A DNA stretch of 64,000 nucleotides from JAFGHJ01 sp964525555 (GTDB lineage: Bacteria; Hydrothermota; UBA3072), in contig CAZGHN010000011.1 in NCBI GenBank assembly GCA_964525555.1, positions 1-64,000 of the forward strand. Direction: 5' to 3'. Below, one piece after another: positions 32,370-40,798 of the stretch. The stretch's first letter is position 1. The number at the start of each line of letters is the position of its first letter. The notes beneath the pieces are model-generated. The model made no database searches, was not told where the DNA came from, and saw only the letters and a list, made by a program, of their open reading frames with translations. The position numbers and the translations under genes are program-made.

Positions 32370-33545
32370 TTACCTCACTTCTTCACCTTTAAGAGGACTA
32401 ATAATCCTCAACTGTTTAACAATATCACCAAGAGCCACCACTATATTATCCACGTCCTCCTTTCTATTGAATCTTCCGAAAGTAAAGCGAACAGAACCGT
32501 GTGCTCTCTCGTGATCTCCACCAATACCCAATATAACATGGCTTGCCTCGAGAGATTTGCTAAAACAGGCAGAACCGGTACTAACTGCAAACCCTCTCAT
32601 ATCTAAATGGAGCGTAATAGATTCGCCCTCGACATAGTGAAAAGTTATATTGGCATTATGGGGTATTCTCTTTTCAGGATGGCCGTTTAATATGTTATCG
32701 GGAATCTCGTTTTGAACTTTCCCTATAAGATAATCACGAAAATCCTTAAGCTGCTGATTTTCTCCCTCCGTAACAAGCTCCACTGCTCTTGCAAAACCCA
32801 CTGCCCCGGGAATATTTTCAACACCAGCACGCAAATCAAATTCCTGGAAGCCTCCGTCAATCCACTTCGAAACAGGAATACCTTCTTTTATGTAAAGTCC
32901 TCCGATACCTTTAGGTCCATGTATAGTATGCGCAGAAACCGTCAACAAATCCACACCTATCTTTTTCAAGTTTAAAGGAACTCTCGAAAAAGAGTGAGTA
33001 GCATCACAGTGGAAAATCACATTATTTTTATTGCATATTCCAGCTATCTCTTTTATGTCCTGGAGCGTTCCTATTTCCTGATTTGCGTGCTGAATCGAGA
33101 CCAGTATCGTTTCTTTGCTAATCGAATCACTGAGCTGCTGCAAATCGACAAGACCGTATTTATCTACGTTAAGATAAGTAACTTTGAATCCTTCCCTCTC
33201 AAGAGATTTTGCGCTGTGCAAAACAGGAAAATCCTCTATCCTGGAAACAATTATATGCTTTCCTTTGTTTTCGGACAGCCTTCTAACCACTCCTTTAATG
33301 GCAATATTACTCGATTCAGTACTTCCCGAAGTGAAAATCAATTTGCCCCTAGGATTTCCGAGCTTTGATAGTATTTTTGCTCTTGAGTCATCCAGCGCTT
33401 CTCTTGCTTCTATACCAAGGGAATATCCGAACTCGGAAGTTGCTACAGCGTAAATATCAAAAAAGTAGGGCTTCATCGCTTCCAGGACCCTCTCGTCCAT
33501 CCTCGATGATGCCGCATTATCAAAATAAATCGTATTTTCTTCCAT
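32370..33545 (-). CDS. nifS: cysteine desulfurase (NifS/IscS family)
   Basis: A 391-residue PLP enzyme that takes sulfur from cysteine. The PLP lysine region has VDLLTVSAHTIHGPKGIGG (near 205), the cofactor-binding HCDATHSF, and the active-site cysteine loop STGSACFSKSLEASHV. N-terminal YFDNAASSRMDERV is typical. It is flanked by a DsrE-like protein and NifU. Confidence 0.95.
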   Translation of the reverse strand: MEENTIYFDNAASSRMDERVLEAMKPYFFDIYAVATSEFGYSLGIEAREALDDSRAKILSKLGNPRGKLIFTSGSTESSNIAIKGVVRRLSENKGKHIIVSRIEDFPVLHSAKSLEREGFKVTYLNVDKYGLVDLQQLSDSISKETILVSIQHANQEIGTLQDIKEIAGICNKNNVIFHCDATHSFSRVPLNLKKIGVDLLTVSAHTIHGPKGIGGLYIKEGIPVSKWIDGGFQEFDLRAGVENIPGAVGFARAVELVTEGENQQLKDFRDYLIGKVQNEIPDNILNGHPEKRIPHNANITFHYVEGESITLHLDMRGFAVSTGSACFSKSLEASHVILGIGGDHERAHGSVRFTFGRFNRKEDVDNIVVALGDIVKQLRIISPLKGEEVR

Positions 33546-33557
33546 ATATAATCTCCT

Positions 33558-33977
33558 CTAAATAAATAGAGTTACATCGGACTCCATTGCTTCCCTTATA
33601 TAAGTACCCACACCGCAATAAGAACTAATTACATCGTCTCTTAAATTTTCCTTATTTACACCCATTATATCCATTGTCATATCACAGGCGAGTATTTTTC
33701 CTCCAAGTTCTACGAAGTCCGAAAGCATTTTATCGAGAGAAGCGACCCCAGCCTGCTTCATCTTCCGCCTTATCATCCATCTGCCGAGACCGAACATATT
33801 CATCTTTGAAAGCGGAGCCTTATCCAATTTGCCTTTTTTAAGACGCTCAAGACCCCAGAATGTAAAATATAAAGAAACATCCATTCCCATAGAGAGCGCT
33901 CCCAAACCAATAATAAAAGCGCTCATAACCTTATCCAAGTCTCCGCTATGAACAATTAAAGTTGCTTTTTTAGCCAT
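33558..33977 (-). CDS. DsrE-like sulfur relay protein
   Basis: A 139-residue protein of the DsrE/DsrF/DrsH superfamily (DsrE2-like), recognised from the N-terminal ATLIVHSGDLDKVMSAFIIG and from the conserved Cys in GGKILACDMTMDIMG. Such proteins accept persulfide from rhodanese or TusA. It lies between tusA and nifS, consistent with carrying sulfur between them. TusA-DsrE2-rhodanese gene sets are known from sulfur-metabolising bacteria. Confidence 0.85.
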   Translation of the reverse strand: MAKKATLIVHSGDLDKVMSAFIIGLGALSMGMDVSLYFTFWGLERLKKGKLDKAPLSKMNMFGLGRWMIRRKMKQAGVASLDKMLSDFVELGGKILACDMTMDIMGVNKENLRDDVISSYCGVGTYIREAMESDVTLFI

Positions 33978-33986
33978 TTCTTCCTC

Positions 33987-34208
33987 CTACTTACGAATCC
34001 TTATCGACCACACACCATCCGCCTCATCAACACTCAATAGTTCAAGCCCCATAGATTTTACTGCCATAGGTATCTCTATCTTCGAAGACTGATGAGTTCC
34101 CTTAACTTCAACGACATCACCCTTAGAAGCCTTACGCAAAGCCTTTCTTGTTTCCACCAAAGGAACCGGACACGTCTCGTTCCTGCAATCAACTTTTATT
34201 TCAGCCAT
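33987..34208 (-). CDS. tusA: TusA family sulfurtransferase
   Basis: A 73-residue sulfur carrier. The active-site motif CRNETCPVPLVETRKAL has the conserved CPxP cysteine. The ATG at 34208 has GGGGGT four bases upstream; the TTG at 34220 overlaps that ribosome site and is unlikely. First gene of the sulfur/Fe-S operon. Confidence 0.92.
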   Translation of the reverse strand: MAEIKVDCRNETCPVPLVETRKALRKASKGDVVEVKGTHQSSKIEIPMAVKSMGLELLSVDEADGVWSIRIRK

Positions 34209-34232
34209 TTTAACCCCCAATTTTAATTTTTA

Positions 34233-34260
34233 TTCTACCAGTTCTATAGAACTAGTAGAA
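34233..34260 (-). promoter_or_regulatory. 28-bp palindromic operator at the tusA promoter
   Basis: Two 14-base arms, TTCTACTAGTTCTA and (reverse complement) TTCTACCAGTTCTA, match at 13 of 14 positions. It begins eight bases after the -10 box, so a bound protein would block transcription start. A copy lies at 38562-38589. Confidence 0.75.
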
Positions 34261-34268
34261 CTAATAAT

Positions 34269-34296
34269 AATATAACCCTATTATCGTTTTTGTCAA
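34269..34296 (-). promoter_or_regulatory. promoter of the tusA-nifS-nifU operon
   Basis: TTGACA (34296-34291), a 16-bp spacer and TATATT (34274-34269). From here to the ATG the sequence is almost the same as at 38537-38625. Confidence 0.8.
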
Positions 34297-34445
34297 GGGG
34301 GTAAAAGATAAAATATGTGAGAATTTATTGTCAGGTAAAAGGATCAATAGTTTAAAAAAATAATAAATCTCCAAAGCATTGACCCAACAATAGCCATTCT
34401 AACTATCGTCAAAATCAAACACGATATTATCTTGCCCCCCGGGTA

Positions 34446-34856
34446 TCAAAATTTATCAAATATAGAAAATTTGCCTCCGCCGGTTAGCATAATGGCTACA
34501 CAGTTAAGGAGAATCAAAAAGTTATATTCAAAACCGCCTTGTGCAAGAAAAAAACCTTTTGGGGCGTGTACCGTTATAATTGCGACTAGCATTACAATAG
34601 CTATAAACCCGGCGCTTATCCGGGGAATTATCCCCAGTAAAAGAAAGAGTCCGCCTAGCCCTTCTGCTAAAGCAGCTATCCACGCCCAGAATAAAGGCGC
34701 AAAGAAACCCAATCCTTTTAGCATCCCTGCAAAGCCGCCTATACCGCTTCCGCCAAACACACCAAGGATTTTTTGCATTCCATGAGCCACGAAAATTACT
34801 CCTACACCAATTCTTAAAGCCAAAATTGCAATATCGGTTAATTTATCTTTATCCAT
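34446..34856 (-). CDS. DoxX family membrane protein
   Basis: A 136-residue protein with four membrane segments. LRIGVGVIFVAHGMQKILG is the DoxX start signature, and EGLGGLFLLLGIIPRI and the C-terminal LNCVAIMLTGGGKFSI fit. The role is unclear; family members join membrane quinone/thiol redox complexes. AGGAGG eight bases upstream places the start at the ATG at 34856. A TTGACA lies at 34915-34910 with no clear -10 box. Confidence 0.88.
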   Translation of the reverse strand: MDKDKLTDIAILALRIGVGVIFVAHGMQKILGVFGGSGIGGFAGMLKGLGFFAPLFWAWIAALAEGLGGLFLLLGIIPRISAGFIAIVMLVAIITVHAPKGFFLAQGGFEYNFLILLNCVAIMLTGGGKFSIFDKF

Positions 34857-34994
34857 ACTAATCACCTCCTCAAGGTTATTTTAATTAATCCGTCGAAAAA
34901 AATTCTTAATGTCAACGTTTCTATCTCTAATTCAAACACTAAAACACAAACATCTTAATCTTTATATTTGTTTATTAAAATCACCATCAATTCA

Positions 34995-36155
34995 TCACCA
35001 ATTTAAAAAAATATCTTTAAAAAGAGGTTTTTTATTTTGCCGTTCCGACCTGTAGATGCACATATAGTAGTGCATAATATATCCTAAAAGCCCTCGAACT
35101 CTAAACCCTAATACTTTTCCTGCCGCTTTTCCATGCGCCATAGGGATTAAATAGCCTAAATCCACGGGAGTATATTCTACGAGAGGCCGATTAAGAACGC
35201 TATTTATCACATTCTGAGCTGCAATTTTCCCCTGATTAACAGAAAACATAACAGCCATTCTAAGCGGGCTATTCTTTTTATTATCCATAAAATATGCCGC
35301 GTCTCCGGCAATGAAGACATTATCATAATTTCCGTTAGAGAACCTGAGATCTTCTTTTACCTTTATCCTCGTATTTTCCTTTTCTGCACGCATATTCTCT
35401 ACAAAAGAAGATGTCTTTGCGCCCGCTGCCCATATGCAAAATGCATTATCCATTTTTTTCCCCGATCCCAATAAAACATTCTCTCTCTCAGATATTTTAA
35501 TAGAATCATTACAAATAATTTCTATTTTTGAATTCTTAAGTTCCCCCCTTACATCTTTCCTTATCCATTCAGGGACCATCATCAGAATATCCTGAGCTAC
35601 TTCAAGAAGATATATTTTATATCCTACCCTATTCCTCAGGAGATAATCTATATTCGTTGCTATCTCGACGCCGGTATATCCACCTCCGATTATAATAATA
35701 TTCAATTTTTCCCGCTGTTTTACTCTTTCTAAAATTTTTCCTCTTATACTGAGCCCGTCTGCCACACTATCTAATTTAAGACAATTAATTCTGGCGTTTT
35801 CGTTATTAAAAAAATTGGTTTCGGAGCCGCTGCATATAATAAGATACTCATAATTCAGCTTCGTACTCGTTAAATTTAATTCTCTTCTCTCTAAATTTAT
35901 ACCGGTAACTTCTCCTTTAATAAATTCAAATCCGTGCATCCTTGCGAACTCACTTAAATCGACCAGCAAATTACTAGATCTCACTCTATGCCCTATTATG
36001 TCGGGAAGCATAGGAAGAAATTCGAAATTATATTTCCTATCAATTAAAATAAGCCTGAAATCTTTCAAAAAAGAGTCTTTATATTTAGACAAATGCTTTA
36101 AAGCATTAACCCCTGCGAACCCTCCGCCTATTAATACAATATTATTTTTGGGCAT
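34995..36155 (-). CDS. type II NADH dehydrogenase-like FAD oxidoreductase
   Basis: A 386-residue flavoprotein. The FAD motif IVLIGGGFAGVNALKHL is at the N-terminus, the NAD motif IIIIGGGYTGVEIATNI near residue 165, and FIAGDAAYF with a C-terminal RVRGLLGYIMHYYMCIYR amphipathic region that can attach to the membrane. It would pass electrons from NADH to quinone. The open frame extends to 36248, but the ATG at 36155 matches the family start. It overlaps the prenyl synthase by 14 bases. Sulfide:quinone reductase is less likely because the redox cysteines are missing. Confidence 0.85.
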   Translation of the reverse strand: MPKNNIVLIGGGFAGVNALKHLSKYKDSFLKDFRLILIDRKYNFEFLPMLPDIIGHRVRSSNLLVDLSEFARMHGFEFIKGEVTGINLERRELNLTSTKLNYEYLIICSGSETNFFNNENARINCLKLDSVADGLSIRGKILERVKQREKLNIIIIGGGYTGVEIATNIDYLLRNRVGYKIYLLEVAQDILMMVPEWIRKDVRGELKNSKIEIICNDSIKISERENVLLGSGKKMDNAFCIWAAGAKTSSFVENMRAEKENTRIKVKEDLRFSNGNYDNVFIAGDAAYFMDNKKNSPLRMAVMFSVNQGKIAAQNVINSVLNRPLVEYTPVDLGYLIPMAHGKAAGKVLGFRVRGLLGYIMHYYMCIYRSERQNKKPLFKDIFLNW

Positions 36156-37089
36156 GGCTAATTTTGTCCCGAATAAACGAAAAGATATCAAAATCAATCC
36201 GGGAATTTTTAAATATATCTTGTGGTAATAATATATTAGCTTCTTCAATAAAAAGTCTTATATCCATGCAAACGAGTTCAGACACATCGTAACCTTCCAT
36301 CAAAGACATTATATATCTTATATCCTTATACTCCGGATTTTCACTGTTCAAAATCGAAGAAATAATGTTCTTTTCACTATCAGAACATTTCTCCAAGAGA
36401 TATATAAGCGGAAGAGTTACCAGGCTTTCTTTTATATCCTTAAACTTATCTTTATCGTCATTTTCTCCAAAATAATCAAAATAATCATCCATTATTTGAT
36501 AAACCATTCCCGTAAGAACACCAAACTGATAAGATTTTCCTATTATTTCTTCATCCAATCCCCTTATCATTGCACCTAATTTGCTTGCTAAGCCAAAGAG
36601 AACACCGCTTTTTTTCTCTATTATCGATAGATATTCTTTTTTTCTTAAAGCAACTTCTTTCTTTTTATGATTTTCAATTATCTCTCCAATTAAGACCTCT
36701 CTTAAGGCACGCGTCGCCTCCGTAAAAATTCGAAGATCACACAATTCTGCTATTATTGAAAAAGCGGAAGAAAAGAGATAATCTCCGTACAAAAGGCCAG
36801 TGGAAACGCCATGCCTGGTATAAAGTGCAGAATTTCCTCTTCGTAATTTGGAATTATCCAGGATATCATCGTGAATTAGTGTAGCTGCATGTAAAAGTTC
36901 AATCGCCGTAGCTAATTTCAAGGATTTCTCGCTTACGTCCTGCGAAAAAACAAAGAAAAGCTTTGCTCTTAGCCTTTTGCCGCTACTCAATCTTGCATCC
37001 TGATATAGCTCGGGGAGAAACTCCTTTCCTTTGCATACAACTAGCGATATCTTTTCGTTTATTTTATTTAATAAGTTTTCCCAGTTCAC
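36142..37089 (-). CDS. polyprenyl diphosphate synthase
   Basis: A 315-residue trans-prenyltransferase that builds the side chain of menaquinone. The first Asp-rich motif is HDDILDNSKLRRG and the second DDYFDYFG; GKRLRAKLFF is the typical N-terminal block. It overlaps menA by 4 bases and NDH by 14. The chain length cannot be deduced. Confidence 0.92.
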   Translation of the reverse strand: MNWENLLNKINEKISLVVCKGKEFLPELYQDARLSSGKRLRAKLFFVFSQDVSEKSLKLATAIELLHAATLIHDDILDNSKLRRGNSALYTRHGVSTGLLYGDYLFSSAFSIIAELCDLRIFTEATRALREVLIGEIIENHKKKEVALRKKEYLSIIEKKSGVLFGLASKLGAMIRGLDEEIIGKSYQFGVLTGMVYQIMDDYFDYFGENDDKDKFKDIKESLVTLPLIYLLEKCSDSEKNIISSILNSENPEYKDIRYIMSLMEGYDVSELVCMDIRLFIEEANILLPQDIFKNSRIDFDIFSFIRDKISHAQK

Positions 37090-37988
37090 GATATCACCAA
37101 TGTTATGATAGTAGCTATTCCAACAAGAGAATGTTGTATTATAGTAAACAGGCTTGCCTGAATAAGCATACCGGTATCATTCAATCCGTTCTTTAGATTG
37201 AACAAGGCTTTTACCCCCGGAAGATGAAACAGGACTATAAAAACTACAAATTTAGGCAATATTCCCTGAGTTATATTCAAGAAAATAGATACCAGTGAAA
37301 AGAAAATTATAGAACCATAAAGAATGTATCCATTATTGACACCTGAAAGCGACAACAAGTTACGCTTGCCAACATTAATATCTGTTTTAAAGTCCGGAAC
37401 CTCATTGCAGATTATTATTGCTGCCACCAAAAATGATATAGGTAACGAAATAAGAAACGAGTCAAAAGTAAACTTTCCGCTGAACAGATAAAAGCTACCT
37501 ATAACAAGACCTATGCCAAATAAAATAAATATATCGAGTTCACCTAAGCGGTTGTAAGCCAGCTTTAGTGGCGGAGCCGTATACTCTACAGCTAGTACTC
37601 CTGCTATAATCATAAACGCCAAAAAAACCGGATCTCGAGTAATCGCAAATATTGCAAAACCACAGAAAAAGCCAACAAATAGTAAAATCAACGAAAAATT
37701 TAATATTTCTCTTTTTGTATATATGCCTTTCCGAATCATCCTTGACCCTCCAAAAAAAGAACTGATTTTTTCAACTTGGTTATCGGCCTCACTTTCATAA
37801 TCGAAATAATTATTTATAAGATTTGCCGATAAACTTGTCGAACATACTCCGATTAGTCCAAGCATAAGAAGTGGCAAAGAGATAAAAAATCCTTGATTCA
37901 AAGCATAAGCAGCACCTATAAAAAAGGGGATAATGGTTACAGGTAAAAAATCAGCTCTTGCCGCTTTAAAAAACAACCGGAGTTTCAT
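37086..37988 (-). CDS. menA: UbiA-family prenyltransferase, likely MenA
   Basis: A 300-residue membrane enzyme with about eight hydrophobic segments. The Asp-rich motif NYFDYESEADN is the prenyl diphosphate site, and the second is VPDFKTDINVGKRN. With the downstream prenyl synthase and NDH-2 it points to 1,4-dihydroxy-2-naphthoate prenylation for menaquinone. No other men genes are in the window. Confidence 0.85.
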   Translation of the reverse strand: MKLRLFFKAARADFLPVTIIPFFIGAAYALNQGFFISLPLLMLGLIGVCSTSLSANLINNYFDYESEADNQVEKISSFFGGSRMIRKGIYTKREILNFSLILLFVGFFCGFAIFAITRDPVFLAFMIIAGVLAVEYTAPPLKLAYNRLGELDIFILFGIGLVIGSFYLFSGKFTFDSFLISLPISFLVAAIIICNEVPDFKTDINVGKRNLLSLSGVNNGYILYGSIIFFSLVSIFLNITQGILPKFVVFIVLFHLPGVKALFNLKNGLNDTGMLIQASLFTIIQHSLVGIATIITLVIS

Positions 37989-38090
37989 ATTATTATTCCT
38001 TTTGTCGAAGAGTTACGAACCATTTACACCGTCCCCCACAAATACTCAACAATTCCTGAATAAGTCATAAAATTTGACTGCAAAATTACT

Positions 38091-38119
38091 TTTATAAAAT
38101 AAATTAACAAAAACGTCAA
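38091..38119 (-). promoter_or_regulatory. promoter of the menA-prenyl synthase-NDH operon
   Basis: TTGACG (38119-38114), a 17-bp spacer and TATAAA (38096-38091), with a leader of about 95 bases. Confidence 0.55.
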
Positions 38120-38138
38120 AGAATTTGTGGTTCCCATA

Positions 38139-38537
38139 TTAATCCAATAGACGTTTTTCCCCTTTCAACTCCTTTATATCCGTTATGTTTTGAGTAATCT
38201 CAAGGCATCCTATATACTTACCCGATTTGCCTCTAAGAGCAAAGTACTCAATAAGGATTTTTTGCTTGCTTCCTTCCAAAGGAAGATTTATCCAGAACCT
38301 TGCCTTCTCTCTCTTTCCCTTTTTCATCTCGTCAAGGAGTTTTTCGACTTTATCCAGGCTCTTCTTTGGATGACAATTGCGAACATCTCTGCCGACTACA
38401 CCAAGCGGTCTCTTAAATATTCTCGTCTTGTGCTTATTCCAGGCGAGCACTTTATCATTCTCATCTATCACAGAAAAATCAAACGGCACTGCCTCCAAAA
38501 AAGCCTGCATCACACCTTCCGTTAAACTACCTATCAT
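38139..38537 (-). CDS. PAS-domain protein like the C-terminal part of DUF438 proteins
   Basis: A 132-residue single-PAS protein. It includes FDFSVIDENDKVLAWNKHK, GRDVRNCHPKKSLDKVEKLL and YIGCLEITQNITDIKELKGE, the pattern of the PAS region of DUF438 proteins. It may bind heme, flavin or another redox cofactor through the CHP segment. No output domain is attached, so it must act on a partner. Its promoter, operator, leader and first codons copy those of tusA, so both answer to the same signal. Start ATG 38537 with GGGGGT upstream. Confidence 0.82.
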   Translation of the reverse strand: MIGSLTEGVMQAFLEAVPFDFSVIDENDKVLAWNKHKTRIFKRPLGVVGRDVRNCHPKKSLDKVEKLLDEMKKGKREKARFWINLPLEGSKQKILIEYFALRGKSGKYIGCLEITQNITDIKELKGEKRLLD

Positions 38538-38561
38538 TTTAACCCCCAATTTTAATTTTTA

Positions 38562-38589
38562 TTCTACTAGTTCTATAGAATTAGTAGAA
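38562..38589 (-). promoter_or_regulatory. 28-bp palindromic operator at the PAS-gene promoter
   Basis: Arms TTCTACTAATTCTA and TTCTACTAGTTCTA (second as reverse complement) match at 13 of 14 positions. Same sequence and same distance from the -10 box as 34233-34260. Confidence 0.75.
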
Positions 38590-38597
38590 CCAATAAT

Positions 38598-38625
38598 AGT
38601 ATAACTCTATTCCGGCTTTTGTCAA
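38598..38625 (-). promoter_or_regulatory. promoter of the PAS gene
   Basis: TTGACA (38625-38620), a 16-bp spacer and TATACT (38603-38598). Confidence 0.75.
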
Positions 38626-38725
38626 GAGGGTAAATTTATTTTTTTTATTTTTTACGGAACTTTTAAGGTATGTTCCTCGTCTATCATATGTGAATCGAGT
38701 AAAAAATCTTAAAAAGGAGGAATTT

Positions 38726-39175
38726 ATGATTAAGAAAGATTTAGTGAGTTATGGTCCGTTAGATAAGTTTTTTGATATAAGGGAAGATTTTGATAGTGTA
38801 ATGAAGGATTTTTTAAGGGGTTTTAGCGGTCCTATTTCGAATAAAGGTTTATATGCCGTTGCGGATGTAAAAGAAGATAGCGATAAATATACGGTTACTG
38901 TTGAAGCTCCGGGAATAGAAAAAAAAGACCTGAAAATTAAGGTAAAAGAAAACGGCCTACTAATAGAAGGAGAAAAGAAAGAAGAAACCAAGGAAGAAGG
39001 TGAATCTTATCTCCGAGTAGAGAGGTCTTACGGAAATTTCCGAAGAGCATTCAATTTTGCATCCGATCTGGACGAAAAAAAGGTAAATGCTGAATTTAAA
39101 GACGGAATCTTAACCGTTACGCTGCCAAAAACCGAAAAAGCAAAACCTAAAGAGATAGAAATAAAGGTAAAGTAA
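38726..39175 (+). CDS. Hsp20 small heat shock protein
   Basis: A 149-residue ATP-independent chaperone. The alpha-crystallin domain (about 45-140) ends in FKDGILTVTLPK, and the C-terminal IEIKVK follows. AAGGAGG precedes the ATG at 38726. The longer frame from 38690 has no ribosome site. A strong terminator follows the stop. No TTGACA is visible upstream, consistent with an alternative or heat-responsive promoter. Confidence 0.95.
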   Translation: MIKKDLVSYGPLDKFFDIREDFDSVMKDFLRGFSGPISNKGLYAVADVKEDSDKYTVTVEAPGIEKKDLKIKVKENGLLIEGEKKEETKEEGESYLRVERSYGNFRRAFNFASDLDEKKVNAEFKDGILTVTLPKTEKAKPKEIEIKVK

Positions 39176-39196
39176 AACTAAAAGCAACAAACTTAC

Positions 39197-39218
39197 AGAG
39201 GGCTGGAAACAGCCCTCT
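39197..39218 (+). terminator. rho-independent terminator after hsp20
   Basis: Nine-base arms AGAGGGCTG and CAGCCCTCT pair perfectly around a GAAA loop, followed by TTTTATTT. It lies between the convergent hsp20 and thrC genes. Confidence 0.9.
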
Positions 39219-39220
39219 TT

Positions 39221-40591
39221 TTATTTAGAGTTCAACAAATAACTCTTAAAAGCCTTATAATCACTGGGCAGATGAAAAGGCTCTATTACTCTTTTATCTA
39301 TATCGATAAGTGATGGATGAGGCTCGGGGCTAATTTTGAGAGTTTCCTCAATTATTTCCGGGAATTTAGATGGATGAGCAGTTTCAAAACAAACTGAAGG
39401 TTTATCTATTTTATCATAATGATGCATTAAAGCAGCAACACCTACAGCGCCATGAGGTTCTAGCAATATATTATAATTCTCATAAATTTCTTTTATGGTT
39501 TCAACGGTTTCTTCATCATTAACCGATACCGAATATAAATTTTTCCTCATTACTTCAACATCCGGTTTCTTATGAACATTTCCTTCCTTATCCACCGTTC
39601 CACCATATAGGTCAAAATACCTCGCGAGATTACTGGGATTTCCGACATTCATTGCATTAGAAAGGCATCTTCGGGACGGATCAACCTTAGAATATACACC
39701 ACTTTCAAGGAATTTCGGAAACTCATCGTTTTCGTTTGTCGCTATTATCAGAGGATTTACCGGCAAACCCATTCTGCGAGCAATCTCACAACCAAGGGAA
39801 TTCCCGAAGTTACCCGAGGGAATCGAAAAAATAACAGTACGGAATTCGTCAACTACATTTACATAAGAATAAAAGTAGTAAACTATCTGGGGTAAAATTC
39901 TGCCGATATTTATAGAATTAGCCGAAGTCAAATTCAAAAAGTCAAGTTCCACGTCAGAGAAGGCCTGTTTCACAAGACGTTGACAGTCATCGAATTTTCC
40001 GTCGACAGCTATAGTAGAAATGTTATCATCTATTGCATTTAACTGCTTACGCTGACCTTCGCTAACTTCTGACTCCGGATAAAGAATACATACTTTAATA
40101 CCCTTAAGTCCTTTATAGGCATTACCTATGGCACTTCCGGTATCTCCCGAAGTTGCCACCAAGATAGTAATTTCTTGCTCTTCTTCTTTTAGCTCCTCCA
40201 TTAATCTTGACATCACCTGCGCGGCAAAATCCTTAAATGAAGCAGTCGGACCCTGATCCATTCTGGCAAGATATATTTCTCCGGTAATTTTTTCTAAAGG
40301 TATGCTAAAGCTGTATGCATCCATACATACCTTTTTTAGTTTTTCGTCACTTATATCATACCCAAGATATCTCTTTAGTATTTCAAAGGAGACTTCATAG
40401 TAAGGTCTGTTTTTTAGAGACATAATATCCTCTTCGGTAAGTAAAGGTATACTATTGGGCATAAAAAGTCCGTTATCCGGCGCCTGCCCCATAAAAAGAG
40501 CCTCTTTAAAGGTTACTTTACCTTTAAAACCTTTTATTTCTTCAGTATTTAAGTTTCTATTCGTACTGTAGTATAAAATTCTATTACCCAT
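39221..40591 (-). CDS. thrC: threonine synthase
   Basis: A 456-residue PLP enzyme that makes threonine from O-phosphohomoserine. The PLP lysine lies in GPTASFKDFAAQ, with the phosphate-binding loop TSGDTGSAIGNAYKG and NSINIGRILPQIVYY. Length and N-terminal Y-S-T-N fit the fungal/gamma-proteobacterial subfamily. The -10 box ends 9 bases before the ATG and there is no ribosome site, so it may be leaderless. Confidence 0.95.
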   Translation of the reverse strand: MGNRILYYSTNRNLNTEEIKGFKGKVTFKEALFMGQAPDNGLFMPNSIPLLTEEDIMSLKNRPYYEVSFEILKRYLGYDISDEKLKKVCMDAYSFSIPLEKITGEIYLARMDQGPTASFKDFAAQVMSRLMEELKEEEQEITILVATSGDTGSAIGNAYKGLKGIKVCILYPESEVSEGQRKQLNAIDDNISTIAVDGKFDDCQRLVKQAFSDVELDFLNLTSANSINIGRILPQIVYYFYSYVNVVDEFRTVIFSIPSGNFGNSLGCEIARRMGLPVNPLIIATNENDEFPKFLESGVYSKVDPSRRCLSNAMNVGNPSNLARYFDLYGGTVDKEGNVHKKPDVEVMRKNLYSVSVNDEETVETIKEIYENYNILLEPHGAVGVAALMHHYDKIDKPSVCFETAHPSKFPEIIEETLKISPEPHPSLIDIDKRVIEPFHLPSDYKAFKSYLLNSK

Positions 40592-40600
40592 GGTTAAAGC

Positions 40601-40629
40601 ATCTTATAAAAGAACAAGGAAAAAGTCAA
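40601..40629 (-). promoter_or_regulatory. promoter of thrC
   Basis: TTGACT (40629-40624), a 17-bp spacer and TAAGAT (40606-40601), 9 bases before the thrC ATG. Confidence 0.6.
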
Positions 40630-40762
40630 GATGTTTTAAAATAGATTAATATTTTTTACTCTTGACAGTTGAAAGGTATTTATTAAGTTTAGCATATAGT
40701 GTGGAGGTTTATTGAAATTTCTATCCGATTGTTTTAATTTGAAATTTACTAAGGAGTTTAAC

Positions 40763-40786
40763 ATGTTTTTTAAATACATCTCTTAA
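40763..40786 (+). CDS. seven-codon leader ORF before the DarT fusion
   Basis: AAGGAG at 40751-40756 is followed by ATG and the codons for MFFKYIS, then TAA. A second mini-ORF (MVTIHVT) starts in the overlapping TAATG at 40786 and ends at 40809, after the toxin ATG at 40799. The toxin start has no ribosome site of its own, so these ORFs may control its translation. Confidence 0.35.
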   Translation: MFFKYIS

Positions 40787-40798
40787 TGGTTACTATAC

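Noticed and set aside
34995..36155. Sulfide:quinone reductase
   Set aside because: The conserved redox cysteines of that family are not seen; the motif pattern fits NDH-2 better.
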